Source of the DNA: Prototheca cutis
Lineage: Eukaryota; Chlorophyta; Trebouxiophyceae; Chlorellales; Chlorellaceae
Length of the DNA: 64,000 bases
Assembly (NCBI GenBank): GCA_002897115.2
Contig: BCIH01000004.1
Location: forward strand, 251,820-315,819
Direction: 5' to 3'
Shown here: positions 1 through 9,585 of the stretch, piece after piece
Numbering within the stretch: the stretch's first letter is position 1
Layout: every line of letters begins with the position of its first letter
The notes under the pieces: generated by a model
What the model was told of the DNA's origin: nothing
What the model saw: only the letters and a program-made list of their open reading frames with translations
The model's database searches: none
Translations under genes and position numbers: made by a program

Positions 1-239
1 GAACCGCGTTGCAAAGTCCGCACTGCCCGCCTCGTCCTCCTCCAGCAACACGAGTGCGGCAAAGTGCGAGGCATGCTGCTTCACGGGGTGCATCTTTTGG
101 ACATACCGCTCCTGAGGACCATGGAACATGCGCTTCCAGGTCGCCAGCACCGACGCCTTGGCAGCCCTAAAGACGCCCTTGAGCGCCTCCCGCCCGCGGC
201 CCCAAAAGTCGCGGTCCATCGACCTCGCAATCCCGCCTG
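1..239 (-). CDS. Edge of an unidentified minus-strand gene
   Basis: An open minus-strand frame enters from the left edge. It reads 73 residues from an ATG at 219-217 to base 1, and the frame is open up to a possible splice acceptor (CAG) just right of 239. The start could therefore be internal to an exon. The protein begins MDRDFWGRGREALKG and is rich in basic and aromatic residues, then turns acidic (LEEDEAG). I do not recognise the family. A broken paralogous copy of the same exon lies at 391-507, which supports this being real coding sequence. The rest of the gene is outside the window. Confidence 0.45.
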
Positions 240-390
240 CTGTAACAATGGGTGGATGGATTGGGCAGGCCGGCGTGAAGTCTCCCACCTTCGACACCTT
301 CAGTTGGGGGGGCTGTTAGAATGCCAACGCGCACGGGACAGCACCGCCTTCCAGAACGGGAACTCACGAGCTGATGTCGACCTGGCTCTC

Positions 391-507
391 CTATTCGTCC
401 AGAAGACCGTGGAACCTGCGCTGCCAGGTCGCACGCACTGACGCCCTGACGGTCGTCATGGCGCCCCTGGGCGCCTCCCGCCCGCTACCCCAAAAGTTGC
501 GGGCCAT
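391..507 (-). pseudogene. Broken duplicate of the exon at 1-239
   Basis: A minus-strand frame of 38 codons (MARNFWGSGREAP...) matches about 20 of the first 34 residues of the edge exon and then meets a TAG at 391-393. In the intact copy that place reads on as GPQERYV. Nucleotide similarity continues across the surrounding sequence, and both copies have a CAG/AAG-type acceptor a short way upstream. It looks like a tandem duplication of one exon in which the second copy has decayed. An alternative exon with a different end cannot be excluded. Confidence 0.45.
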
Positions 508-1494
508 TCGCTTTGCACCAGTTATTGTAATGGGTGCATGAAATAGATAGGTTCGCGGGGAATCCCCGTATGTTGTACCGAGTTCCCACTGGCTGACCGC
601 CTCGGGAGACGCAGGGCCCTTGGCCTGGGTCAATGTCCAGGACCTTGTAAAACCTCCTTGCACGACCTGTCCCATGAAGGAACTAAGCCCATTTTCTGGG
701 CAACGCGGCAAGGGGATGTGGTCCAACAGGGCATTTTGGGAGACATGCCCTTGCTGCGCAGGTGGGAGTCGATGAATCTCGACAAGGTTGCATCATTTTC
801 TGCCTGTAATGTAAATCCTTGCCCCGGGACTTCCCAGGCACTCTCTTGCTTCGGATAGTGAGCCTCATGTCGCTGTAAAGCAGTCCCACGCTCCTTCCGG
901 AAGGCGATGCAACACGTCTCCTTCATGGCTTGATGGCGATCTTTGCTTTCTTGCAGAGGTGGGACATGCCATCCTGGAAGGATCATCATGTTGTTGCCTG
1001 AAACCATGCTGATGTACATTCTTGCATGCATAATCATGCTCTGTCATTCAGGAACCTGCTTTCTGACTTCAACCTACGAAGATTTCTTGACCAGCATTGG
1101 CCGTGGTCCGGTTTGGCCTTGAGAACATGACCTATTGCACCTTTGCACCGACGTACTGGGCCGTATCAGACGCGAATCCTGTACTCAGTGCGCATGCATT
1201 TTGGGTGCATGGGCGTAGTAACAGAGCATGTTCTGTTTCTGCAATGCTCACTGCCGTCTGGGTCATGTTTTTATGCCCTGAGATGTGGCCAAGTTGTCGA
1301 GCCCCCCAAGCAAAAAATGATCTGATCCCCAAGCTACAAGGCGACTGTGATCGGGCCCACAGTTTGCAGAACGTGTCGCTGTTGTCCACTGCCGCGTTCT
1401 ATCGACAGAATAGTATCAATCTGTTTTTCTTCAGTCGCGTGGGTGCACACTCAAGTTCGGATCGGGCCGGCGTCCACGCCGGGACGGTGGTGGC
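508..1494. other. No gene recognised
   Basis: Only short, mutually contradictory open frames are present on both strands, with no family motif or consistent splice chain. The right part is presumably the promoter and 5' leader of the proteasome gene. Confidence 0.5.
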
Positions 1495-2822
1495 ATGGAC
1501 CGGTCGGGGGATGTGCCAAGCACCTTCTCCCCACCGCACACTGGGACAACCATTGTCGCGGTGACGTTTGATGGGGGGGTGGTGATTGGTGCAGACTCAC
1601 GTGTGAGCACGGGAGACTACATCAGCAACCGGGCGTCGGACAAGATCACACCCCTCTCCGACCTGGTCTACCTTTTGCGCTCGGGCTCGGCCAGCGACAC
1701 ACAGGCCGTGGCAGATTATGGTGCGTTCATGTGTCCTCCCGAGCTCCAGAGTGCTGCGCATGCCTTCAGGCAGCACCGTCACGACGGGCATTGTGGGTGC
1801 TGTGTGGTGGCTCTTGGTCATTGCCTGGACCCAGTGCTCTTCCCTGTTCCTGCACCCCAGTGAGGTACTTTGTGGAGCAACACGAGGCACAGCTTCAGCG
1901 GCCACCACTCGTCAGCACAGTGGCCGAGCTCGTCAAGGAGGTGAGCGGCCAGCCCAGAGATTTGCTGGTAGATTGGGTTTTCCCAGGTGAACCGGCCCAC
2001 TACAGCCTGCAAGAGCATGCTCCGATCGTTGTTTTGCATCCACGCCCTGCAGATGAACTACCGGTACAAGCACCTGATTGGCGCCATGCTGGTGGCGGGG
2101 TGGGACGATGAAAAGGGTGCCCAGGTCTACGGTTGCCCCATTGGCGGGGCCTTGACGCGCGAGAGCTGGGCAACCGACGGTTCCGGCAGCACGTACATCT
2201 GGGGCTACCTGGACGCCGAGTACAGGTGCTGTGCTGTTGGTCGACTGCCGGTCAAAGGGGATGAAAGGATAGAGGGGGAGAGCATGCAGGCGGCCCGCTG
2301 GAAGCGTCTTCGGACTGGGCAAGGGGTGCCTGCCGGCATAGTTGGTCCCTGAGACGTGCGGCAGCCTCTCAGAAACCCCTTATTCCCTGCCATGATTGTT
2401 CTTCCACCCAATCCCGCAGGGATGGCATGACGCGTGCGGAGGCCGAGGAATTTGTGGCGACGGCGCTTGAGCTGGCCATGTCGCGGGATGGCTCGTCGGG
2501 CGGCCTCGTCCGCTTGGTGACCATCACAAAGCAGGGTGCAGAGCGCAGGTGCGAGTAGTGGTACTGAATGCATGGACGGATGTGGAGTTTATCTCGTTGC
2601 ATGTGTTGCGGGTGGAAGTTGGCCGGGGGGGCATTGTAAATGGGCCATGGCAGTGTGGTGCCCAGGGGTGCTGGGATTCACATCATCGACGGCATAACGT
2701 CATTGGTCTACACCACTGACCACCACGCACATCAACACATCGGCAGGATGATCAAGCCACAGGAGCAGATTGTCCTGTGGGATGAGCTTCCCATGCCCAG
2801 GGGCAATGCAGTTGTCGTGTAA
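1495..2822 (+). CDS. PBA1: 20S proteasome subunit beta type-6 (beta-1, caspase-like)
   Basis: This is the catalytic beta-1 subunit of the 20S proteasome, which cleaves after acidic residues. Five exons keep frame: 1495-1720, 1861-1940, 2053-2225, 2420-2548 and 2747-2822, giving 227 residues, the usual size. A short propeptide of 17 residues ends HTG before the catalytic threonine (Thr18) of [11 protein letters not shown]. The family blocks [34 protein letters not shown] and DGSSGG are all present in order. The C-terminal tail (QIVLWDELP) resembles plant PBA1. All introns are GT-AG and 76-194 bp or so long. The stop region contains TGTAA, the usual green algal polyadenylation signal, though I cannot show it is used. 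Confidence 0.95.
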
Positions 2823-3186
2823 GTTGCCCGGGGTGGTAACATTGGCTCATGAGCAGTGCGTGGTGCCTGCCTTGATGGCAACAGGCAACCAGCTGATGGG
2901 CGATGCTCCTTTGGAAGTGACCCTTGTGGAGCGTGTAATGATACCTCTTGTTTCACTGTGTGGAAGAAAGATGGGCAGGCAAGCAAGCTGGGTGCTGGCC
3001 CTACGAAGTGATCCGGGGGGGGGGGGGGGGGGGGGGGGGGGATGAGGCTGAGCCAGGTCACCGGCAACCATCAGACTGCGGGTGCGACGAGAAACACGGG
3101 CCACACCAGAGGGGAGCCACGGCGAGCTTCATTCCCAAGCGTATTGTCATTCTCTTTGGTACATTTTCAATTTAGAGCAGTCCGGG
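2823..3186. other. Intergenic stretch with a G27 tract
   Basis: No gene is seen. The stretch holds an uninterrupted run of 27 G at 3015-3041 and the presumed promoter and leader of the zinc-finger gene that starts at 3187. Confidence 0.7.
3015..3041. repeat. Homopolymer G27
   Basis: Twenty-seven consecutive G on the + strand. A tract of exactly the same length occurs at 59076-59102. Such runs are prone to sequencing and assembly error, so the true length is uncertain. Confidence 0.95.
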
Positions 3187-4658
3187 ATGGTGCGCAAGAG
3201 GAGGCGACACGAGGAGGAGACGAAGCCATGGTGCTTCTATTGCGACAGAGAGTTCAACGTGCGTGGGCCTGTCGATGCATCATGCGAGGGCATGCGTGGT
3301 GTCTACGAATTTTTCCGTCGTCATACCCTGTCGCAGCAGCGGGCTCAGCTGCGATCGTGTGTGCCCCCTGCAGGACGAGGCCACGCTCATCACTCACCAG
3401 AAGGGCAAGCACTTCAAGTGCGAGATTTGTCACAAGCGGCTCGTGACGGTCAAGGCGCTTGCGGTGCACTCTCTGCAGGTCCGTGGGAGCACGGCATGTG
3501 AGGCTGTGTCGAATTGGGTGGGTGTCAACTGCAAGCGGGTCGGGCGCCCCAGACGAGTGTTGCTGTCAAACCCTTGGCGCAGGCTGTCTGCACAACGTCC
3601 CCCCGGCACATACTCTTGCAATACTTTGCCAGGTGCACAAGCAGGCGGTGAGCCGAGTGCCTGACGCCCTCCCCGACCGTGAGTCAACGGAGTTTGACAT
3701 TTTCGGAATGTCTGGGATCCCCGCTGGCATGGCCCGGGGCGGACCTGTCCCCGACCCCGGAACAGCCGCTGATGCCGCAGCCGCATCAGCACCGCCCCTC
3801 CCAGGCATGTCAGCAGTGCCAGTGGCCGGCCAGGCTGGCGCTGCTCCGGCCCCGCCAGTGCCTGTGGGTTATGGCGGCCCGCCGGTGGCCGGCTATGGCG
3901 CGGCCCAGGCAGCCTATCCCGGCATGCCACGGCCGGGGTATGCAGCGTATGCGGGGCTCACCCACGGTCGTTACCCCCCCGCACAGCCACCGCAGCACTA
4001 TGCAGGGGTATCACTCGGCCTGCCTGGCTACAATCACGGCATGCCAGTTCGGCCGGCGGCACCTCCCGCACCTGTGTGGCCGGCGCCGTCTCCGGCCCCG
4101 CTCTTCCCCACCACATCGAACATGCCAGTGCCAACCGGGGTCAACGGGGCAGCCCAGCCCCCGGCAGCGGCGGCGGTTCCCGGCAGTGCAGGTGGAGCGA
4201 CAGGGGGAGTGGGTCCGCCAGCCGGCACCAGCCCCTCCGCACTGCCCACTACCAGTGGTCTCGTCTGGCAGGAGGACGTGAGCATGGAAGAGCGCAGGGC
4301 ATGCCTCGCTCGTTATCGCAGCTCCGCAGTTGGCAGTGCCATATCCAGCCTGTCATCGACTGGCGGCGGCGATGCGACTGGTGACGGTCAGCAGCATGCG
4401 GCACAGGTGGTACCATCATCAGCTGCAGCCCCTGCCTCGCAGCAGCGACTGCCTCTGAGGCCGCCGGCTCCGGGAAGCGTGGGTGCCCCGGCCCCCGGCC
4501 CGCCCCAGTGGCCGGGTCCGAGACCGGACTACGGCGCGCCGCAGCCGCCGCCACCATATGGGTACGGCTACGGGTACGCGCCACCAAGAACCCATGGCCA
4601 CTACCCATATCCCCGGTACCCACCGTATCCCCAGCCGTCCGGACCTCGGCCGATTTGA
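3187..4658 (+). CDS. BuGZ/ZNF207-like zinc-finger protein
   Basis: Homologue of BuGZ (human ZNF207), a microtubule- and Bub3-binding protein of the spindle checkpoint. Exons are 3187-3258, 3374-3478 and 3633-4658, coding for 400 residues. The N-terminus carries the conserved tandem C2H2 fingers (KPWCFYCDREF, then HFKCEICHKRL) and the following block VPDALPDRESTEFDIFGMSGIP, which is typical of the family. The rest is a long low-complexity region rich in Pro, Ala, Gly and Tyr, as in animal BuGZ, where it drives phase separation. Near residue 270 lies EDVSMEERRACLARY, which matches the GLEBS motif that binds Bub3. The first two exons are small and the low-complexity tail is one large exon. The assignment is firm; the checkpoint role here is inferred from the family. 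Confidence 0.9.
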
Positions 4659-5115
4659 AGCCTAACAGAGACGCGATGGCTGCTGGGGGAAGACTGGTGC
4701 CTCGCTTGTGCTGCTGACTGGCAACGAGGGTCCACCTGGGCTTTGGGTCGGAATTCGCGATAATCGTGTCACTGATTGCCGCAAATCATGCCATCTGCCG
4801 TCCCTACTGTAAGGTTTTGAGAAATCGGTGTTCATCTAGGGTCCTGGACTTTCCTTTGTTTTGATCAAATTGGCAAGGGCCCAGGTGTCATGGAGCCTTG
4901 AAATGGGGTGGCGTCGAGGTGAGGCTCCGGGCGTGCAGACACGCTATTACAACCACCTTTTCGGCGCTGTTGTACGAGAATACCTGCACCAGGATCGCTT
5001 TCACGGCGATCTTTGGTGTGCAACGAGAATCGGAAAGCTCGTATGTGTTTGTTAAACCCTGGAAAATGCCATTTTGGGAGTTTTCGCTTGCACTCCGCGA
5101 GCGGGAAAGGTGGTC
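4659..5115. other. Intergenic stretch 5' of the permuted tRNA
   Basis: No protein gene is seen. It contains the 3' end of the BuGZ-like transcript and the upstream flank of the tRNA locus. The last bases (GAAAGG at 5105-5110) can pair with CCTTTC at 5220-5225 downstream of the tRNA halves. Confidence 0.6.
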
Positions 5116-5217
5116 ATCAAAAGGTTCAGGGTTCGAGTCCCTGGAGGGAGGTTTGCGCGACCAGTGCGCCTCAGGGCCAACTCCCTCTGGCGCAATGGAT
5201 AGCGCGTTTGACTTCTA
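5116..5217 (+). tRNA. trnR(ucu): Circularly permuted tRNA-Arg(UCU)
   Basis: The 3' half comes first (5116-5151) and the 5' half second (5181-5217), with 29 bases between. Joined in the order 5' half then 3' half they give a perfect 73-nt cloverleaf. The acceptor stem is CTCCCTC/GAGGGAG (7 of 7 pairs). The D stem is GCGC/GCGC with loop AATGGATA. The anticodon stem is TTTGA/TCAAA (5 of 5) with loop C-T-TCT-A-A and anticodon at 5214-5216. The variable loop is AGGTT. The T stem is CAGGG/CCCTG with loop TTCGAGT. G73 is the discriminator and CCA is not encoded. The junction falls between positions 37 and 38. GAAAGG (5105-5110) and CCTTTC (5220-5225) pair outside it, as expected for a bulge-helix-bulge splice site. 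A T4 run at 5231-5234 can end Pol III transcription. The B box precedes the A box. No unpermuted copy is nearby. Confidence 0.93.
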
Positions 5218-5230
5218 CTCCTTTCATCAC

Positions 5231-5234
5231 TTTT
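5231..5234 (+). terminator. Candidate Pol III terminator of the permuted tRNA
   Basis: A run of four T lies 14 bases after the 5' half of the permuted tRNA, the usual simple termination signal of RNA polymerase III. Confidence 0.6.
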
Positions 5235-5412
5235 GTTGTGTTCATTGTTCCGCGCGTGGTTTTAGCGTCTGCAGCAGTTGAACTTTTTATAAAGGGATTC
5301 ATGCACCCGCAACAAGAAGGCATACTACTGTGGTTTTCCGGGTGTTACAGCAGCAGCCCTGCTGCAAGGTCGATGCACGGCATGCTCCGGGACGAGACCC
5401 CTTTTCCATCGC

Positions 5413-7622
5413 TCACTCCTCATCAGCGGCCTGTTCGGCCTGAGACTCAGTCGGGGTCGGCGCTGCTGCTGCGGGGGCGGGGCGGGCCGCGGTGCCTGCG
5501 ACGGGCACCTGGTAGAACCGCAGCTGCGGCTTGTTGGGTTCACGGACGAGGAGGTAGGTGCCATCGTTCTCGAGCAGCTCGTAGCACAGCTCCAGCAGTG
5601 CACGCACAATGCCCCACGCGTTGTCCATGTTGAGGTTCATCTGCGCAGCAAAGTCCGCGGGCTTGACCGACTGCGTGCCCAGCAGCAGGTGTGACTCTGT
5701 CGACCGCAGCGCCGCACGCGTCACGTAACCCAGCTTGATCACGTCCACGCCACTACAAAAGAGGAATATTGGACGGGCACAGTTTTGCTTTGGAATCATA
5801 GGTGTGCGGTTACTTTGTGTGGAGTTGTGCCAATTGCGGTGCAATGGGTTTATTATTACAAGCCCCACCCCCCCACCCCAAAAATCGTCCCCACCTGAAC
5901 AGCGCGGCGGCGGTCCACTTGGCGACCTTGGCGGCGTTGTTCTTGAGTTCCGTGGCCAGCGCGGCGCCGCGCTGGTTTTCCAGCTTGCCCCGCCAGTCGA
6001 TGCCCGACCACTTTGGGTCAAACTCGTTGAATGCGTGGACAGCCACGAGTGTGGGGGCCATGCCCGGCTCAGGTGCGGTCAGCACGCCGTCGATGGCGCA
6101 GCGCACGACGAGGTCAATGTCGCCCAGGGCCCAGCGGCGGTAGCGGTAGCCCTCGCCGGCCGGGGCAGGGGGCGGGGTCGCGCCCGCAGGGGGCGCGGCA
6201 CCCTCCAGCGCCACGTGGGGACCCTCGGCGTGCAGGGCCAGCGCCTTGAACGCGGCGTGCACGGCCGTGGACTCGGCCGACAGGGCCTGCATGCCGTCGG
6301 TGCGCCGGTCCTCGGGGATAGGATCGGGCGATGACTCGCCATTGGTCAGGTAGTCCAGACTGGATCCGGGGCGCTTGTCCAGGAACAGCTTGTCCCCCCG
6401 CCGTGTGATAACCATGTCCCATGGCACCACGCTCCGCGGTGCAGTCATCAGCGTCGCCAGCAGCTCGTCCGTCAGGAACACGTGGCCCTCGCCCGCCGCG
6501 GCCAGCGCGCGCAGGACGGGGTCGGCAGACGGCGTGGTCTGGCGCCGCGGACCGGGCGGGGGAGGGGGCGCTCCGGGCGCAGCCGCGGGGGCGGCGGGCA
6601 CGCGGGGCAGGCGCAGCGGGGCGCGGGGCGTGACGCGGTCGGCCGTACGGTCGTAGGCCGCCAGCTGTCCCGACACCGCCAGGTCCTCGGGTTCGCCGCC
6701 GGGCCGCGCGTTCATCTTCGCCAGCGCCGTGAAGGGCACCGCGTCGCCCAGCACACGCCACTCGGGGCGGATCTCCACCGAGGGAGAGTACGTGACGCGG
6801 GGCTGGTCACGCCATGCGCCACCCCAGGGCCGCCCACCCGGGCCGCCGCGGCCGCCGGCACCTCCGCGCCCGCCGCGGCCGCCGCCTCCGCGACCGCCGT
6901 CACCGCCTCCGCGACCGCCGTCGCCGCGACCGGCGCCCCAGCCGCCGCGGCCGCCGCCGCGCCCACGCTGTCCGCCCGCGGGCTTGCGCACCACGCGGTT
7001 GTCCACCAGCTCGAACGCATCGTCCTGCGAGACGATGGGGTTCGGGGGGCATGCTGACCACCCATCCATGCACTCATTGCAAGATCGCTCACCCACTCAC
7101 AGCCCAGTCCCCCCCTCCCCCCATCCAGAAAGGTGTCTGGCAAGCGCCTGGCCAGGCCTGGCCCTCATAAAGGCCGATTGCTTGCTCCAGTGCCATCAGC
7201 GCGTCAATATAAGCACGCCCAAAGGAATACCACAGCATCTCTGCTCACCTCCTCGGCCTTCTCAAAGTTGAAGACGGCCATGCCGGGAAGCAGCTCCCGT
7301 TCCCGATACCGGTCTGCAGGGGTGCCGGCGAGGGAGTGCCGTTGTGGGGCTGGTCTCGTGTGCGCAGGTCGCCCAGTACATTCCCGACGCACATTAGCGT
7401 TCATGCGGCAGCTATTACAGCCAAGCAACCCCCCGACACGTCCCCGCACAACGCACTCTGGTAGCCGCGCTGGGCAGCCTGCAGGCTGAAGTCTGCGATC
7501 CTTCCTAGGCGGTCACCCTTGTTGTAGGGCATGAACGGCACATCCTTGAAGGCCGCAGGAATAGATGTTGGGCCCCAGTCCTCATCGTTCTGCTCGATGG
7601 GGGGAAGCTTGAACCCGGGCAT
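5413..7622 (-). CDS. EIF3D: Translation initiation factor eIF3 subunit D
   Basis: This subunit of eIF3 helps recruit mRNA and has a cap-binding core. Four exons on the minus strand are 7457-7622, 7249-7313, 5895-7024 and 5413-5752, giving 566 residues, close to the family length. The N-terminus has the WGP...MPYNKGDRLGRIADF block. Next comes an RG/RGG-rich stretch, then the conserved core (VITRRGDKLFLDKR, WALGDIDLVVRCAID, FNEFDPKWSG). The C-terminus carries IKLGYVTR and DFAAQMNLNMDNAWGIVR and ends acidic (AADEE). The start at 7622 is chosen because family similarity begins at MPGFKLPPI; an ATG in frame at 7676 would add 18 unsupported residues. The Arg-Gly repeat is encoded by very GC-rich DNA and creates long false frames on the other strand. 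Confidence 0.93.
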
Positions 7623-8346
7623 GTTGCCCAGGTGATCGACCACCGCGACCTTGGGCTGCGGTGGGTTGCGCAACAAACGTCTCAGACCAGGATCTTAACA
7701 CAGTAAAAGTGCGTGAGCGGCAGTGTCCCCTTTCCAGCTTGGTGCGATGCTCCACAATGGTGCCGCTCGCATGTCCACTCCGTGGCCGGGGGCGAGGGCG
7801 CCTTGATTTCGTGGCGGCCGTCGGAAGAGCGAGTGAACAGCACAATATTCGACAATACCCTCCAGGCCTTCCCGTGCAGCTCCCGTGCGAACATCCCCTT
7901 GTATGACTGCACGATGATGTTTATTCCGCACCAAAGATTAGTCTCATAACAGGGCGGGGCCAGGAAGGAGCGCGCTCGTGGGCACTTCGACCTTCGAGGG
8001 CTGCGCAGCTGCGGGGGACGGGACAGCCACCAAGCCGCGCGTGTAGGCCCCTGCAACGCCTGTTACCCCCGAAATCAAGATAATGAAAGGATTGAGGGTA
8101 CGAATGGAAGTTGTGTCTCTGCGGTTTCTCGTTTGGCGGCCCTTGGCATTCTTCAAAGGCGCCGCCAGCAAGCGCGATCGGGATTGGCAAGGACCTGGCC
8201 GATACAATGGTTGGGCCCCAGAGCAGGTGCTGTGTGGGCTGATTCCACAAGAAAATCTCGTCTTACACCTCCATATCATGATTCAATTGCCCATTGTTTT
8301 GTCGAATCAAGGGGAGTACTGTGCAGACAAAGACAGGTCAACCTAT
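7623..8346. other. Promoter side of eIF3d; no gene assigned
   Basis: Minus-strand open frames of about 110 codons occur near 7682-8279, but they overlap one another, lack family motifs and cannot be joined convincingly. The stretch nearest 7623 must hold the eIF3d promoter and leader. Confidence 0.45.
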
Positions 8347-8994
8347 CTAGGGATCAGATTCAAGTTCAGCAGCGGGCAATGTTGTGGTCACCGTTTTCTG
8401 GGCCTCTGCAGCTGCATCTGGTCTTGTCGTGGTCCTCCGCTTGTACTTCTGTGGCTGCTGTTCTGCCTGCCACTCGATCTTCCGCTTCTTGGATCCAGAG
8501 CCTGAGTTGGGAAGCATTTCAGCCCAGAGCCCTTCTTCTTCCAGCTCTGTTGTTCACTTGTCAATGCATTCCGGGGAGCGGGTGCTTAGCACTCCTCGAA
8601 TTAATCGAAGAAGGTCATCCTTCGGTGCATGTGGGTTCTTTAGCATGTGGCGCTGTACGATGCCGTTGATGACAAAGTCTCCCAGGGGTTGACCAGGGGC
8701 AGGGGTTGAAGGTCCAACGTTGTCCCCACTTTGGGGTGCCGCATTCGGGGTCAGCAGGACCAGCTGGCTGTCCACCGCAGTCTGCCGGGATCTGGCACCG
8801 TGAATGTCTCGTGATGAATCCTGCTCGGCATGACGGGGATTGGGCGAGCACTGCCGGCGGCTGACCCGACAGCCGACCGCCTGCTGGTTTGGATCGTGCC
8901 AGTCATCCATGTGCTGGGCGTCATCATCGGGCTGAGGAGCTGTGGTGGCTGGTGCTGGTTGACGTTCATAGTCAAAAAACGCCTTCTCCTCATC
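8347..8994 (-). pseudogene. Decayed or interrupted ORF with Lys/Arg-rich tail
   Basis: One minus-strand frame is open from a possible acceptor (CAG before 8994) to a TAG at 8347-8349, except for a single TGA at 8554-8556. Before the TGA the protein contains DEEKAFFDYERQPAPATT and a helical block GIVQRHMLKNPHAPKDDLLR. After it comes a basic stretch (GSKKRKIEWQAEQQPQKYKR) resembling a nuclear localisation signal. Coding character on both sides suggests one reading frame broken by a nonsense codon. An unrecognised intron is possible, but none of normal size keeps frame. It lies just left of, and antisense to, the Fanzor-like fragment at 9346. The family is not recognised. Confidence 0.35.
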
Positions 8995-9345
8995 CTGCGT
9001 TGAAGCCGGACCACGGGAATGGGTAGTGCAGCCACTGTATCAGTCTGGTCGATGCGCCGGCTGTTGCAGGGCCGGGGACAGCTCCCTGGTCAGCACCGGA
9101 CCGCCCCCGCACGACGCATTGCTGCCGCGTGAGCACAACCTCGAAGGGAGGGCTGCACCGGCGGCTGTCCTGGGATGCGCACCGCAGGGGTGGCATTGAG
9201 GTTGTCAAGCACGTGCAAGAGGCACGCCTCCGTGATGCGGCGGGAGTCGGAAGAGAAGACACCCACCCAGGTGCTACGCCGGCATCAAGCGCAACAGGTG
9301 CTCCAGGCCGGGACGAGGCCAGTGGACGTGATGCCCTGCGATTGA

Positions 9346-9585
9346 CAGTGGCCCCCATCCAGCGGCAGCACTGCACACAATCCAAACAGCAGCACCGCCC
9401 GGAACAAGTACGCCATCCTCAAATGCCAGAGTTGTGGCGTGGTGTGGAACCGCGACGTCAACGCCGCGCGGAACATCCCCCAGCTGGGGAAGAGACCGGT
9501 CCTGACTGGCAAAAGACCGCCGCCTTTTGATCGCAAAACCAAGCTCGCCCCCCTTGCATGTCCCCCTCCCAGGCGCTCCACCTGA
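9346..9585 (+). mobile_element. Fanzor/TnpB-like C-terminal fragment (OrfB zinc ribbon)
   Basis: A + strand frame from a TGA at 9343-9345 to a TGA at 9583-9585 encodes KCQSCGVVWNRDVNAARNI. This is the signature of the OrfB zinc ribbon plus the RuvC-III motif of TnpB and of its eukaryotic relatives, the Fanzor nucleases. The aspartate in NRDVNAA corresponds to the third RuvC catalytic residue. The first zinc-binding CxxC pair is not visible upstream in frame, and no RuvC-I or -II motif or N-terminal domain can be found before the stop. This is probably a remnant of a transposon-borne RNA-guided nuclease. An upstream exon joined at the CAG before 9350 is possible but unsupported. Confidence 0.6.

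Noticed and set aside
7682..8279. Minus-strand frames near the eIF3d promoter as a gene
   Set aside because: Some segments look coding-like, but they overlap, lack motifs and offer no consistent splice chain.
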